NCBI GenBank assembly: GCA_003696565.1
Contig: RFHA01000015.1
Location: forward strand, 1-45,169
Reading direction: 5' to 3'
Source of the DNA: Chloroflexota bacterium
GTDB taxonomy: Bacteria; Chloroflexota; Anaerolineae; Aggregatilineales; Phototrophicaceae
Length of the DNA: 45,169 bases
Positions 1 through 7,221 of this stretch are shown in pieces. Positions within the stretch are counted from its first letter, which is position 1. The number at the start of each line of letters is the position of its first letter. Position numbers and translations under genes: made by a program. A model generated the notes under the pieces. It was not told the DNA's origin and did not search any database. It was given only the letters and a program-made list of their open reading frames with translations.

Positions 1-866
1 CCCATTTCTAACACAGTTCGCTTTAACCATAATTGCCCTGGATGCACCTTAGAGGCTTTTTCAAAAATCTCAATACCAACTTCACGTGATCCAGTAAAGG
101 CAATAAACCGAGTATGTGGATGTTCTACCATGCGTGATCCAATCACCGCGCCAGAGCCAGTAACAAAATTTAAAACACCATCTGGCAAACCGCTTTCCCA
201 AAATAGTTCACAAATTTTATAAGCGATCCAAGGGCTTTGACTGGCAGGTTTGAGATTAACTGTATTGCCGGCAACCAATGCCGCACTTGTCATACCCGTT
301 GTAATAGCTGCCGGAAAATTCCAGGGGGGTATTACAACACCAACGCCCAACGGAATGTATTGTAAATCTAGCTGCTCAGGTGGATATGGAACAAGCAAAT
401 GAGAGCTATCCGCCAAACGCATCATTTGACGAGCATAATATTCCAAAAAGTCAATTGTTTCAGCCGTATCAGCATCTGCCTCAACCCAGCTTTTACCGAC
501 TTCTAACACCATCACTGCACTAAATTCATGCTTACGACGGCGTAATTCTGCTGCTGCACGCAATAGATACCGCGCACGTTCTGCTGGAGGCACATGTCGC
601 CAAGTTTGAAACGCCTCAGTCGCTCGTTCAACCGCTTGATCAGCATGTAAGGCATTACCCCGTGCAAAATACCCCAATGCTTCTGCTGGGCGTGCTGGAT
701 TAATTGAAGCAAAAGTATCTTCTAACTCAATCCGCTCACCACCAATCACCAATGGATATGTCTGCCCGATTTCACTTTTAACTTTATCCAACGCCGTTTG
801 AAAAGCACTTCGATTTTTAGGATCAGAAAAATCTGTTAATGGCTCATTTTTAAAAGGTGGTAACAT
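1..866 (-). CDS. delta-1-pyrroline-5-carboxylate (L-glutamate gamma-semialdehyde) dehydrogenase, partial
   Basis: This gene is cut by the left edge of the window; about 288 N-terminal residues are visible. The enzyme oxidises glutamate semialdehyde to glutamate with NAD+, the second step of proline catabolism. Visible aldehyde-dehydrogenase landmarks are PPWNFPAAI (substrate/NAD region), the LKPASQSPW segment, and FTGSREVG of the Rossmann fold; the frame runs off the edge at LKRTVLEMG, just before the catalytic glutamate/cysteine half. The RocA/PruA assignment is from overall resemblance to the stand-alone P5C dehydrogenases. The start is the ATG at 866-864, preceded by AGGAG about ten bases upstream. 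It lies downstream of a methyltransferase gene but has its own TATAAT at 904-909, so it is probably transcribed separately. The C-terminal half is not visible, so a fusion to proline dehydrogenase cannot be excluded. Confidence 0.88.
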   Translation of the reverse strand, partial: MLPPFKNEPLTDFSDPKNRSAFQTALDKVKSEIGQTYPLVIGGERIELEDTFASINPARPAEALGYFARGNALHADQAVERATEAFQTWRHVPPAERARYLLRAAAELRRRKHEFSAVMVLEVGKSWVEADADTAETIDFLEYYARQMMRLADSSHLLVPYPPEQLDLQYIPLGVGVVIPPWNFPAAITTGMTSAALVAGNTVNLKPASQSPWIAYKICELFWESGLPDGVLNFVTGSGAVIGSRMVEHPHTRFIAFTGSREVGIEIFEKASKVHPGQLWLKRTVLEM

Positions 867-903
867 TCTTATTTTCTCCTATTTTGTTATTGCAACTTGT
901 CCT

Positions 904-928
904 ATTATAACGCATTTACACTGTGTAA
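904..928 (-). promoter_or_regulatory. putative promoter and operator of the P5C dehydrogenase gene
   Basis: On the minus strand a perfect TATAAT lies at 909-904, about 40 bases ahead of the start codon. A perfect 13-base palindrome, TTACACTGTGTAA, covers 916-928, where the -35 element would be, and includes the stop codon of the upstream methyltransferase gene. No good -35 hexamer is visible, which fits an activator-dependent or repressed promoter. The regulator is unknown. Confidence 0.45.
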
Positions 929-2073
929 TCTGCACAAATTATAACAATTGGTTGATTTTTATAGCGCGTTAACACCAATGTTCGGGATACATCGCCTTTC
1001 AGTTTCAGTTGTGGGATAAGGGTTTCTGGGGTCAGTGGTGAGCCGCGTTTTTTAACCGTAACGTGCCCAACGCCCTGCTCACGTAAATATGCACGTAGTT
1101 GCTTAAGGTTAAAAGGCATCCAATCTAAAATTTTCCAGGCACGCACCCAGGGTGAAATCGGTTTTGAATCTGCTGTAAAATAAGCAATTGTTTCATCTAA
1201 TAAATATCCATTAAAAGTAACTGCCACATTTGTCACTAACCCTGCTCGGATCACTGCCGCATCCGGTTCAACAAGCCATTGGCGCGGTTCACTCAGTTCA
1301 GCTTTTATGGCTTCTTCTCGCCAATGATAAGTACGCCCATGACTAATTAATGTTGCAACAGGCGGTGCAACATAGCCATCTAGCCATAAAATCGCCTCTT
1401 TTAATTCACCATCCACAGAGATAAATTCAACACGCCCGCCATATGCTGCAAGCTGTGCCATATCTACACCAGGCGATAGCTTAACAGCTATATGATCTGC
1501 CTCAAAAGTTTTCACAGTCTCCAAAGGGGGAATATAGTTTTTTACATCATAAATCCGCTTGCCGATTGCATCACGCCGCGCTGGATCAAAAAAAATCGCT
1601 TTTGCTCGTCGTAGAATCTTCGTTCTGGCATCTGCTAGCACAAATTTGACATGCGTTTGGTTCAAAGCTATCGCGTTCAACTGTGCCATATACAAACGTA
1701 TTGGATCAAGGTCTATACCAATAACATTTGCACCAGCCGCCGCAAACGCCAAAGAATCCGCACCAATACCACAACAAATATCAATTACATGATCACCTAA
1801 TAATCTAGCACGATAAGCACGTACCTGGGGATCGCTCGCCTGTTGTAAAGCATCTTCTGTAAAAAACATGCGCGCTGCGTCCACTCCAAACTTGCTAACT
1901 GCCTTCAGACGCAAGCGAGACAGCGTAAGCGCAGCATGAATTTCCTCAACAGTGTATTCTTTGCGGAGCAATGTCACGAGTTTGAGTGTGTTCGCATCAG
2001 ATAAATCTTCATCAGATAAGCGTGTTAACAGCTGCTCACCCTGAGACGATGTCAAAAACTGAAGTTTATTCAT
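916..2073 (-). CDS. class I SAM-dependent methyltransferase with THUMP-like C-terminal domain
   Basis: A putative RNA or nucleotide-base methyltransferase of unknown target. An N-terminal helical segment (about residues 1-80) precedes a Rossmann methyltransferase core with motif I DICCGIGADSLAFA, the acidic second strand GIDLDP and a motif IV-like FFDPARRD. This resembles the trimethylguanosine-synthase/RNA methyltransferase superfamily. The C-terminal third, ending in VTVKKRGSPLTPE and LVLTRYKNQPIVIICA, resembles the THUMP_like domain found in such proteins. The reading frame is open upstream to 2100, but the ATG at 2073 is preferred: it overlaps the upstream gene by eight bases (ATGAATAA) and removes a poor N-terminal extension. 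Coupling to another methyltransferase suggests a shared role. The family call is firm; the substrate is unknown. Confidence 0.75.
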   Translation of the reverse strand: MNKLQFLTSSQGEQLLTRLSDEDLSDANTLKLVTLLRKEYTVEEIHAALTLSRLRLKAVSKFGVDAARMFFTEDALQQASDPQVRAYRARLLGDHVIDICCGIGADSLAFAAAGANVIGIDLDPIRLYMAQLNAIALNQTHVKFVLADARTKILRRAKAIFFDPARRDAIGKRIYDVKNYIPPLETVKTFEADHIAVKLSPGVDMAQLAAYGGRVEFISVDGELKEAILWLDGYVAPPVATLISHGRTYHWREEAIKAELSEPRQWLVEPDAAVIRAGLVTNVAVTFNGYLLDETIAYFTADSKPISPWVRAWKILDWMPFNLKQLRAYLREQGVGHVTVKKRGSPLTPETLIPQLKLKGDVSRTLVLTRYKNQPIVIICADYTV

Positions 2074-2866
2074 CAGGCAGTTCTGCCAAATCAGGATCAA
2101 TGTCGATCAACACAATTTGTTCATGCTCAATATCGTTTAATGTTGGATTCAAAAGAACAGGCAATTCCCAATTTAACGCTTTATCAAACTTTGCCACTTT
2201 GTTTACATTGACAATTTTGCCAGCTAAAACGGCTGGCTGCATCAATGCAACCGCTTTTGGTAAACTACTAAACGCTAACAACATTGTTTGATTCCCCCGC
2301 CTAATACCAACCACCTGCCATCGAATAACCTCGTCGGGTTCTAAACGCCAAACGGGTTTATTCGGAGTTTGGCAAATCAGTAGGTGAATATACCGCCCTT
2401 TATACTGTTGAAGCGTTAGCTGGTTAGCATCATATTCTGCAGTTTGTTGAATGCGCAACAGTGTATCTGCGGTTGTATGTGGTTTTTCACCTCTCAGCAA
2501 AATACCATCTTCCAAAATCGCCTCAACTAGAATCCGAACATAACCAGTTGCTTCTAGCCGCCTACCAATCTCCGCAGTGACTGTTCCACGCGAATTAGCA
2601 ATAATCAAGCGTCCACCTGGTCTTAGTGATCGTAGTGCCACCGTTAAAAACGCATCATTCAGGACATAATTACAAGCCACAATGGCATCAACGCTTGAAT
2701 CAGCCACTTGCCATTGGCTCGCCTGACCACTGACCGCCTCTATTGCTAAATCTGCCCTTAGTTTAAGTAATGCCCTCCCCACCTCACCATTAACATCTAG
2801 CAAGCGCAATGAGGAGGCACTCGGTGGTAAATGTTTAATAATTACTTGTATCAGATCATTTGACAC
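2066..2866 (-). CDS. divergent SAM-methyltransferase-like protein
   Basis: A 266-residue protein whose first half looks like a Methyltransf_11-type Rossmann fold. A motif I-like LLDVNGEVGRALLKL is followed by DAIVACNYVLNDAF and the typical LRSLRPGGRLIIANSRG strand-loop. Motif I has lost most of the GxGxG glycines, so SAM binding may be weakened or lost. The second half, about residues 125-266, matches nothing I recognise. The start is a GTG at 2866-2864 that overlaps the 62-aa gene upstream by 11 bases; the end overlaps the THUMP-like methyltransferase gene by eight. Translational coupling on both sides suggests it is made in fixed ratio with the next methyltransferase, perhaps as an inactive partner. 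That last point is inference. Confidence 0.6.
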   Translation of the reverse strand: MSNDLIQVIIKHLPPSASSLRLLDVNGEVGRALLKLRADLAIEAVSGQASQWQVADSSVDAIVACNYVLNDAFLTVALRSLRPGGRLIIANSRGTVTAEIGRRLEATGYVRILVEAILEDGILLRGEKPHTTADTLLRIQQTAEYDANQLTLQQYKGRYIHLLICQTPNKPVWRLEPDEVIRWQVVGIRRGNQTMLLAFSSLPKAVALMQPAVLAGKIVNVNKVAKFDKALNWELPVLLNPTLNDIEHEQIVLIDIDPDLAELPDE

Positions 2867-3044
2867 TTTTGAGCGTTTCTTTCATCAATTGTAGAAATTC
2901 TTCCCAATCTTCACGGAAAAAATGCAATGTAATGGTACTCAGTTCAACATGAAAGACGGTCTCACCATCTGGTTCTTCTGAAATCCAAGTCATAAAATTT
3001 TCAGTTTCGGCAATCGTTTCTGTTGGAATATTATCATCCATCAT
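2856..3044 (-). CDS. small acidic protein of unknown function
   Basis: A 62-residue acidic protein that I do not recognise. The sequence reads as a short beta segment (HVELSTITLHF) followed by an amphipathic helix (DWEEFLQLMKETLKSV), so it is probably a small folded soluble protein. Its reality is supported by context. AAGGAG lies about eight bases before the ATG pair at 3044-3039. It overlaps the AI-2E transporter gene upstream by four bases (ATGA) and the methyltransferase gene downstream by 11. It sits inside a four-gene overlapping cascade. No function can be assigned. Confidence 0.65.
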   Translation of the reverse strand: MMDDNIPTETIAETENFMTWISEEPDGETVFHVELSTITLHFFREDWEEFLQLMKETLKSVK

Positions 3045-4330
3045 GATTCTTTTCTCCTTATTGGATAAACAAAACGAATACGAGTAACACGCTGATACAG
3101 CCTAATAATAAGCGGTTGTGTTTCGGATTGTGGCTTAGGTGGTGGGAAAGGATCAACATCCAGTAATTTGCCATAAATATATACAGCAAATACACGCATT
3201 GATGCTACCATTGGTGCTGCAAGAATAAGCCCTAATGCTCCAGCGACATTTGCCCCAGCAATCACAGCAATAATCACTACTACCGGATGTAAATCCAGGC
3301 TCCCCCCCATCACGCGCGGCACAAGATAAATGGCTTCAAGTTGTTGGATAAGCGTCCAAGTCAGTATCACAGCCAGTGCAAATCCCAAGCCAGACAAAAA
3401 CGGAAATGTTGTTGATTGTGACAAAAGTGCAATAAATACTGCTGGAACAGCCGCTAAAAACGGTCCTAAGTTCGGAATAAACTCAAAAATACCAGCGATC
3501 ACTGCCAAAACTGGGGCAGCCGGCAGCCCTAACACTAACGCCGCAACATATGTTGCGACACCAACAGCCACACATAGCAATAACTGCCCGCGCAAATAGG
3601 CATTCCACACACGACCTAGCTCATAAAGCAACCGCTGTACATCTCCCTGGTAAGATTCAGGAATGATATTGATGGTATGCTGAACAAATCGTTCACCATC
3701 ACGCATTAAATAAAACATGATAACCAATAAAAACGTCATATTGACGACGGCATTAATAGCACCACCCAATACATTAAATGCTGGTCCAGTTAATCCACCA
3801 ATAGACCCGCCAAACGATTGTAAGAACTGCATAAAATCAAAATCATCTAAGTTAAATAAGCCGTTCTGGCTACCGATCAAATCTTGAATCCGCTCCAATG
3901 GGATAATTGGTTCACCATTAACCAAAACAGGACGACCGTTGAACATAATTGGCTGATTGAGGAAATCTTGTAAGCGCATTTCAAAATCTGCCAGAAAAAC
4001 TGGTAAATTTTGCCCCACTTCAACAAATTGATCCACCAAAACGGGGACAATTAGAATGAAAATATTCACAACAACAGCAATAATAATCACAAAAGCTAAT
4101 ATCACCGCCAAGACACGACTACGAAACGGCAAAAAGAACAACAATCGTTGTTCAATAAAATTGACCAGCGGATAAAGCAGATATGATAGTAACGTAGCAA
4201 CAACCAGCAGAGGAATAATTGCCCAGAGATTTAGTAGCACAAAAACAGTCAACACCAGCATAATTAGTGCGACAATGCGCTTTGTGCGTCCTCCCCAGCG
4301 TGCAGAAGTGATGGGCGGTGGATTGACCAT
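3041..4330 (-). CDS. AI-2E (PerM/TqsA-like) family membrane transporter
   Basis: A 429-residue polytopic membrane protein of the AI-2E family, which includes autoinducer-2 exporters and Na+/H+ antiporters; the substrate cannot be told from sequence. The pattern is typical: two N-terminal membrane segments (residues 18-55), a third at about 70-97, a soluble region of about 100 residues, then a dense hydrophobic C-terminal half. Conserved family stretches are present: YLRGQLLLCVAVGVATY, IAGIFEFIPNLGPFLAAVPA and the late LHPVVVIIAVIAGANVAGALG. The ATG at 4330 has AAAAGG about eight bases upstream. It is the first gene of a cascade of four, and its stop overlaps the next start (ATGA). It lies immediately downstream of the pnp terminator, so it probably has its own promoter; I could not place one confidently. 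Confidence 0.85.
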   Translation of the reverse strand: MVNPPPITSARWGGRTKRIVALIMLVLTVFVLLNLWAIIPLLVVATLLSYLLYPLVNFIEQRLLFFLPFRSRVLAVILAFVIIIAVVVNIFILIVPVLVDQFVEVGQNLPVFLADFEMRLQDFLNQPIMFNGRPVLVNGEPIIPLERIQDLIGSQNGLFNLDDFDFMQFLQSFGGSIGGLTGPAFNVLGGAINAVVNMTFLLVIMFYLMRDGERFVQHTINIIPESYQGDVQRLLYELGRVWNAYLRGQLLLCVAVGVATYVAALVLGLPAAPVLAVIAGIFEFIPNLGPFLAAVPAVFIALLSQSTTFPFLSGLGFALAVILTWTLIQQLEAIYLVPRVMGGSLDLHPVVVIIAVIAGANVAGALGLILAAPMVASMRVFAVYIYGKLLDVDPFPPPKPQSETQPLIIRLYQRVTRIRFVYPIRRKES

Positions 4331-4383
4331 GATAACAGCCTTTTGAAACTATCATTAGGCTCGATTTTACACAGTAACTGCAT

Positions 4384-4421
4384 AAAAAAGAAGAAGCACA
4401 CTTTTGATCTAGTATGCTTCT
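4384..4421 (-). terminator. Rho-independent terminator after pnp
   Basis: On the minus strand a ten-base-pair stem with one mismatch pairs 4412-4421 with 4392-4401 around a ten-base loop. A T-rich tail (TCTTTTTTAT) follows. It lies about 20 bases past the pnp stop codon, so it ends the rpsO-pnp transcript and separates it from the AI-2E cascade. Confidence 0.8.
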
Positions 4422-4441
4422 CCTTGGTGATTTTAGTCATT

Positions 4442-6688
4442 TTATGAGCGTCGATCTCTGGTATTGCGTCGATCTCGACCACCACGCCGGTCTTTGTTAC
4501 CCCGACGATCACCACTACTACGCCGATCACCACCGCCACCACCGCGCTGGTCTCTTTCACGCGCTTCTTCTAACGTCCACCCCTCTAAAACAGCTTGACG
4601 ACTTAGCCGAACTTTTCCACCGTCAATACCAATCACCATAACCATGATTTCATCATTCATCTTGACTTCATCTTCTGGTTTCTCAACACGGCGATCCGAT
4701 AATTGTGAAATATGCACCATGCCATCCTGCCCAGGCAAGAACTCCACAAAAACCCCATAAGGTTCGATGCGTGTTACACGCCCGGTGTAAATACGCCCAA
4801 CTTGTGCTTCTTCGGTCAACTTGCGAATTTCTTCAATTGCTACCGCTACAGAAGGACCATCAGACCCAGCAATAAACACAGTGCCATCTTCAGCAATTTC
4901 AATCTTTACACCAGTACGTTCTTGAATGCTGCGTACAACCTTACCGCCTGGTCCAATGACGGCACCAATTTTCTCTTGGTCAATCTTAATAGTTTCCATA
5001 CGTGGCGCATATTCACTTAGATGAGAGCGTGGTTCAGAAATCGTTTCTAGCATCACATCTAAAATCTGTAAACGCGCCTGACGCGCCTGTGCCAAAGCAC
5101 GTGACATCACTTCACGCGAAACACCCTTAATTTTGATGTCCATTTGTAAGGCAGTGATACCATTACGAGTGCCCGCCACTTTGAAGTCCATATCACCCAT
5201 ATGGTCTTCCATGCCTTGGATGTCCGTCAATACAGCGACTTGATCCCCTTCTTTTATCAACCCCATGGCAATGCCGGCTACTGGATTCCGAATCGGTACC
5301 CCTGCATCCATCAATGCCAAAGTACTCCCGCATACACTTGCCATAGAAGTGCTACCGTTAGAACTCATCACTTCACTAACAACACGAATGGTATATGGGA
5401 ATTCTTCTTCGGAAGGGATCATGGCACGGAGTGCTGTCTCTGCTAGCGCGCCATGTCCAATTTCACGCCGTTTTGGTGCCCGCAGCGGATACGCTTCCCC
5501 TGTGCTATAGGGTGGGAAGTTATAATGATGCAAATATCGCTTGTTGTCGTCTGGGCTAAGTCCATCTAATTCTTGTGAGTCACGCGGAGTACCTAATGTA
5601 ACAATCGACAAAACTTGTGTTTGCCCACGTGTAAACAACCCAGAACCGTGTACTCGCGGGATTAAACCAACTTCAGCAGAAAGCGGACGAATGGTTGTTA
5701 AGTCACGCCCATCAGGACGGATACCATCCTCAATAATGCGGCGACGAACTTCCTCTTTCACCACTTCATTGATATAGTCTTTTACCAAACGAATCGGAAT
5801 CTTGGCGGCTTCATCTTCAATAGTCGCGTTGACTTCATCGTAGTGTAGCACTAACTCTGTTTCGATTTCTTCTAGGGCTTCTTTACGTCCATCACGCTCG
5901 GTTTTTTCAATAATAATTTGACGCACACGTTCACGAATCCGCCCAGCAATTTCATCTAATAATTCTGGTTTTTCTTCAGCAGCAATATAATCTGATTTTG
6001 CCTTACCGATCTTTTCCGCAATTTCTAGCTGACCTTGAATCAGCACCTTCAGTGCGTCATGCCCAACTTCTAAGGCACGGATCATGGTTTCTTCGTCTAC
6101 TTCATCCGCACCGCATTCCACCATATTGATCGCATCTAATGTGCCAGAAACTCGTAAATCTAGCTTGCTTTTTTCCATCTGTGAATGCGTTGGATTAATG
6201 ACCAATTCATCATCAATTAGCCCCACACGCACACCAGCAACGGGACCTGCCCAGGGAATATCTGAAATCATCAGGGCAAGGCTTGCAGCAGTAATACCGA
6301 TCATATCAACCTGATGCTGTTGATCGTGGCTGAGCGACATGAGTACAACTTGAACTTCATTACGCATGTTTTTGGGGAACAACGGACGCAGTGTCCGGTC
6401 AATAACCCGTGAGATCAAAATAGCGTTTTCTGAAGGTCTTCCTTCGCGCCGTTGGAAACTCCCAGGAATACGCCCGCCAGCATATAATTTTTCTTCGTAG
6501 TCAACGCTAAGCGGGAAAAAATCCAGCCCTTCACGTGCTGTTTTACTCATGGTGGCAGCGGCGAAAATCATTGTATCGCCCACACGTACCGTCACAGCCC
6601 CACCAGCTTGTTCCGCCAGGCGACCACTTTCAATGATCCATTCCTTTCCATCCAACTCAATGGAAAACTGATGGATTTCTCTTGTCAT
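4442..6688 (-). CDS. pnp: polyribonucleotide nucleotidyltransferase (PNPase)
   Basis: A 3'-5' phosphorolytic exoribonuclease of the mRNA decay machinery. The 748 residues show the complete bacterial layout: a first RNase PH domain (1 to about 225), a helical linker, a second RNase PH domain (about 315-545) with GSTSMASVCGSTLALMDAG at the active site, a KH domain (GAVIGPGGKVVRSIQERTG) and an S1 domain (GRIYTGRVTRIEPYGVFVEF). The last 40 or so residues are an added low-complexity basic tail: a GGGGG run and five repeats built around DRR. The ATG at 6688 is preceded by ATGGAGG. As in many bacteria it follows rpsO, but here two strong hairpins lie between them, so its expression is probably controlled after transcription starts. 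Confidence 0.97.
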   Translation of the reverse strand: MTREIHQFSIELDGKEWIIESGRLAEQAGGAVTVRVGDTMIFAAATMSKTAREGLDFFPLSVDYEEKLYAGGRIPGSFQRREGRPSENAILISRVIDRTLRPLFPKNMRNEVQVVLMSLSHDQQHQVDMIGITAASLALMISDIPWAGPVAGVRVGLIDDELVINPTHSQMEKSKLDLRVSGTLDAINMVECGADEVDEETMIRALEVGHDALKVLIQGQLEIAEKIGKAKSDYIAAEEKPELLDEIAGRIRERVRQIIIEKTERDGRKEALEEIETELVLHYDEVNATIEDEAAKIPIRLVKDYINEVVKEEVRRRIIEDGIRPDGRDLTTIRPLSAEVGLIPRVHGSGLFTRGQTQVLSIVTLGTPRDSQELDGLSPDDNKRYLHHYNFPPYSTGEAYPLRAPKRREIGHGALAETALRAMIPSEEEFPYTIRVVSEVMSSNGSTSMASVCGSTLALMDAGVPIRNPVAGIAMGLIKEGDQVAVLTDIQGMEDHMGDMDFKVAGTRNGITALQMDIKIKGVSREVMSRALAQARQARLQILDVMLETISEPRSHLSEYAPRMETIKIDQEKIGAVIGPGGKVVRSIQERTGVKIEIAEDGTVFIAGSDGPSVAVAIEEIRKLTEEAQVGRIYTGRVTRIEPYGVFVEFLPGQDGMVHISQLSDRRVEKPEDEVKMNDEIMVMVIGIDGGKVRLSRQAVLEGWTLEEARERDQRGGGGGDRRSSGDRRGNKDRRGGRDRRNTRDRRS

Positions 6689-6710
6689 AATGTTTTACCT
6701 CCATATAAAC

Positions 6711-6789
6711 AAAAAGCCCGGCAATCAGGGACTGGAATATGCCGTCAAAGCGAATTTAACGGCAAACACCAATTCCTGCCTAACCGGGC
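6711..6789 (-). promoter_or_regulatory. long composite hairpin in the pnp leader (attenuator or RNase III processing site)
   Basis: Read on the minus strand this is an almost continuous three-tier stem. The outer tier pairs GCCCGG/CCGGGC (6784-6789 with 6716-6721). The middle tier pairs ten positions with one mismatch (6769-6778 with 6726-6735). The inner tier is nine base pairs (6755-6763 with 6741-6749) closed by a five-base loop. TTTTTG follows at once, then the pnp ribosome-binding site. The T-run allows a terminator/attenuator role. The known E. coli precedent for this intergenic region, RNase III cleavage plus PNPase autoregulation, suggests the other option. I see the structure; its function is inferred. 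Confidence 0.7.
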
Positions 6790-6790
6790 A

Positions 6791-6818
6791 AAAAGCTTGC
6801 CACCCCACAAGGGGCGGC
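6791..6818 (-). terminator. intrinsic terminator after rpsO
   Basis: On the minus strand GCCGCCCC-TTGT-GGGGTGGC forms an eight-base-pair GC-rich stem with one mismatch and a four-base loop. AAGC and then TTTTT follow. It starts 27 bases past the rpsO stop and directly precedes the long pnp leader hairpin, so two stem-loops with T-tracts stand in tandem between rpsO and pnp. Confidence 0.75.
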
Positions 6819-6844
6819 AGTTAACACAAAAGGACACACCCATC

Positions 6845-7108
6845 CTATCGACGTAGTTCAAGACGTTCCAACAAACTACGATAGGCTTCCGGGTCTTTAT
6901 GGCTGATATAGCGTAAGTGGCGGCGACGCTGCCCCACTAACTTTAAAAGCCCCCGGCGTGAGTGCTGGTCATGCTTGTGCACTTTTAGGTGTTCCGTCAG
7001 CTGACGAATACGGTGTGTCAAAAGTGCGATCTGTACCTCTGGAGAGCCAGTATCGCCCTTATGCCGCCCATATTCCTCAATAATTGCTTGTTTTTCTTCA
7101 GGTGTCAT
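6845..7108 (-). CDS. rpsO: 30S ribosomal protein S15
   Basis: An 87-residue S15, which binds 16S rRNA helices 20-22 and nucleates assembly of the 30S platform. Hallmarks are [24 protein letters not shown], the [10 protein letters not shown] loop, and [12 protein letters not shown] near the C-terminus. Length is normal for the family (88-89). It has its own strong promoter at 7186-7214 and a structured leader of about 70 bases. It is followed by a terminator and then pnp, the classical gene order. S15 represses its own translation in several bacteria by binding its leader; the leader here could allow the same. Confidence 0.98.
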   Translation of the reverse strand: MTPEEKQAIIEEYGRHKGDTGSPEVQIALLTHRIRQLTEHLKVHKHDQHSRRGLLKLVGQRRRHLRYISHKDPEAYRSLLERLELRR

Positions 7109-7179
7109 AGGAAAAGTCGTCCTCTTAATATAATGTCACCAGGCAGACTGGACAGACAAGCCCGCCGGTCCCAACTAAC
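7109..7179 (-). promoter_or_regulatory. structured 5' leader of rpsO, possible S15 autoregulatory site
   Basis: The transcript predicted from the promoter at 7186-7214 has a leader of about 71 bases. It contains a possible GGAC/GTCC stem around the GGCGGG segment, a CCAG-TCTGC-CTGG hairpin, and AGGA pairing with TCCT directly before the AUG. The last pairing would hide part of the Shine-Dalgarno sequence. S15 leaders in other phyla are structured and bound by S15, but they do not share a common sequence, so the assignment is inference. Confidence 0.4.
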
Positions 7180-7185
7180 CTATGG

Positions 7186-7214
7186 ATTATATCAAATGCC
7201 GATGATGCTGCCAA
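7186..7214 (-). promoter_or_regulatory. sigma-70-type promoter of rpsO
   Basis: On the minus strand TTGGCA (7214-7209) and a perfect TATAAT (7191-7186) are separated by exactly 17 bases. The predicted transcription start is near 7179. It lies between the stop codon of the NYN gene (7222) and rpsO. Confidence 0.8.
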
Positions 7215-7221
7215 TGCCAAG

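Noticed and set aside
4264-4560. Minus-strand 98-codon frame over the pnp tail and the AI-2E start
   Set aside because: Val/Thr repeats are an out-of-frame reading of the DRR-tail codons, and it crosses the pnp terminator.
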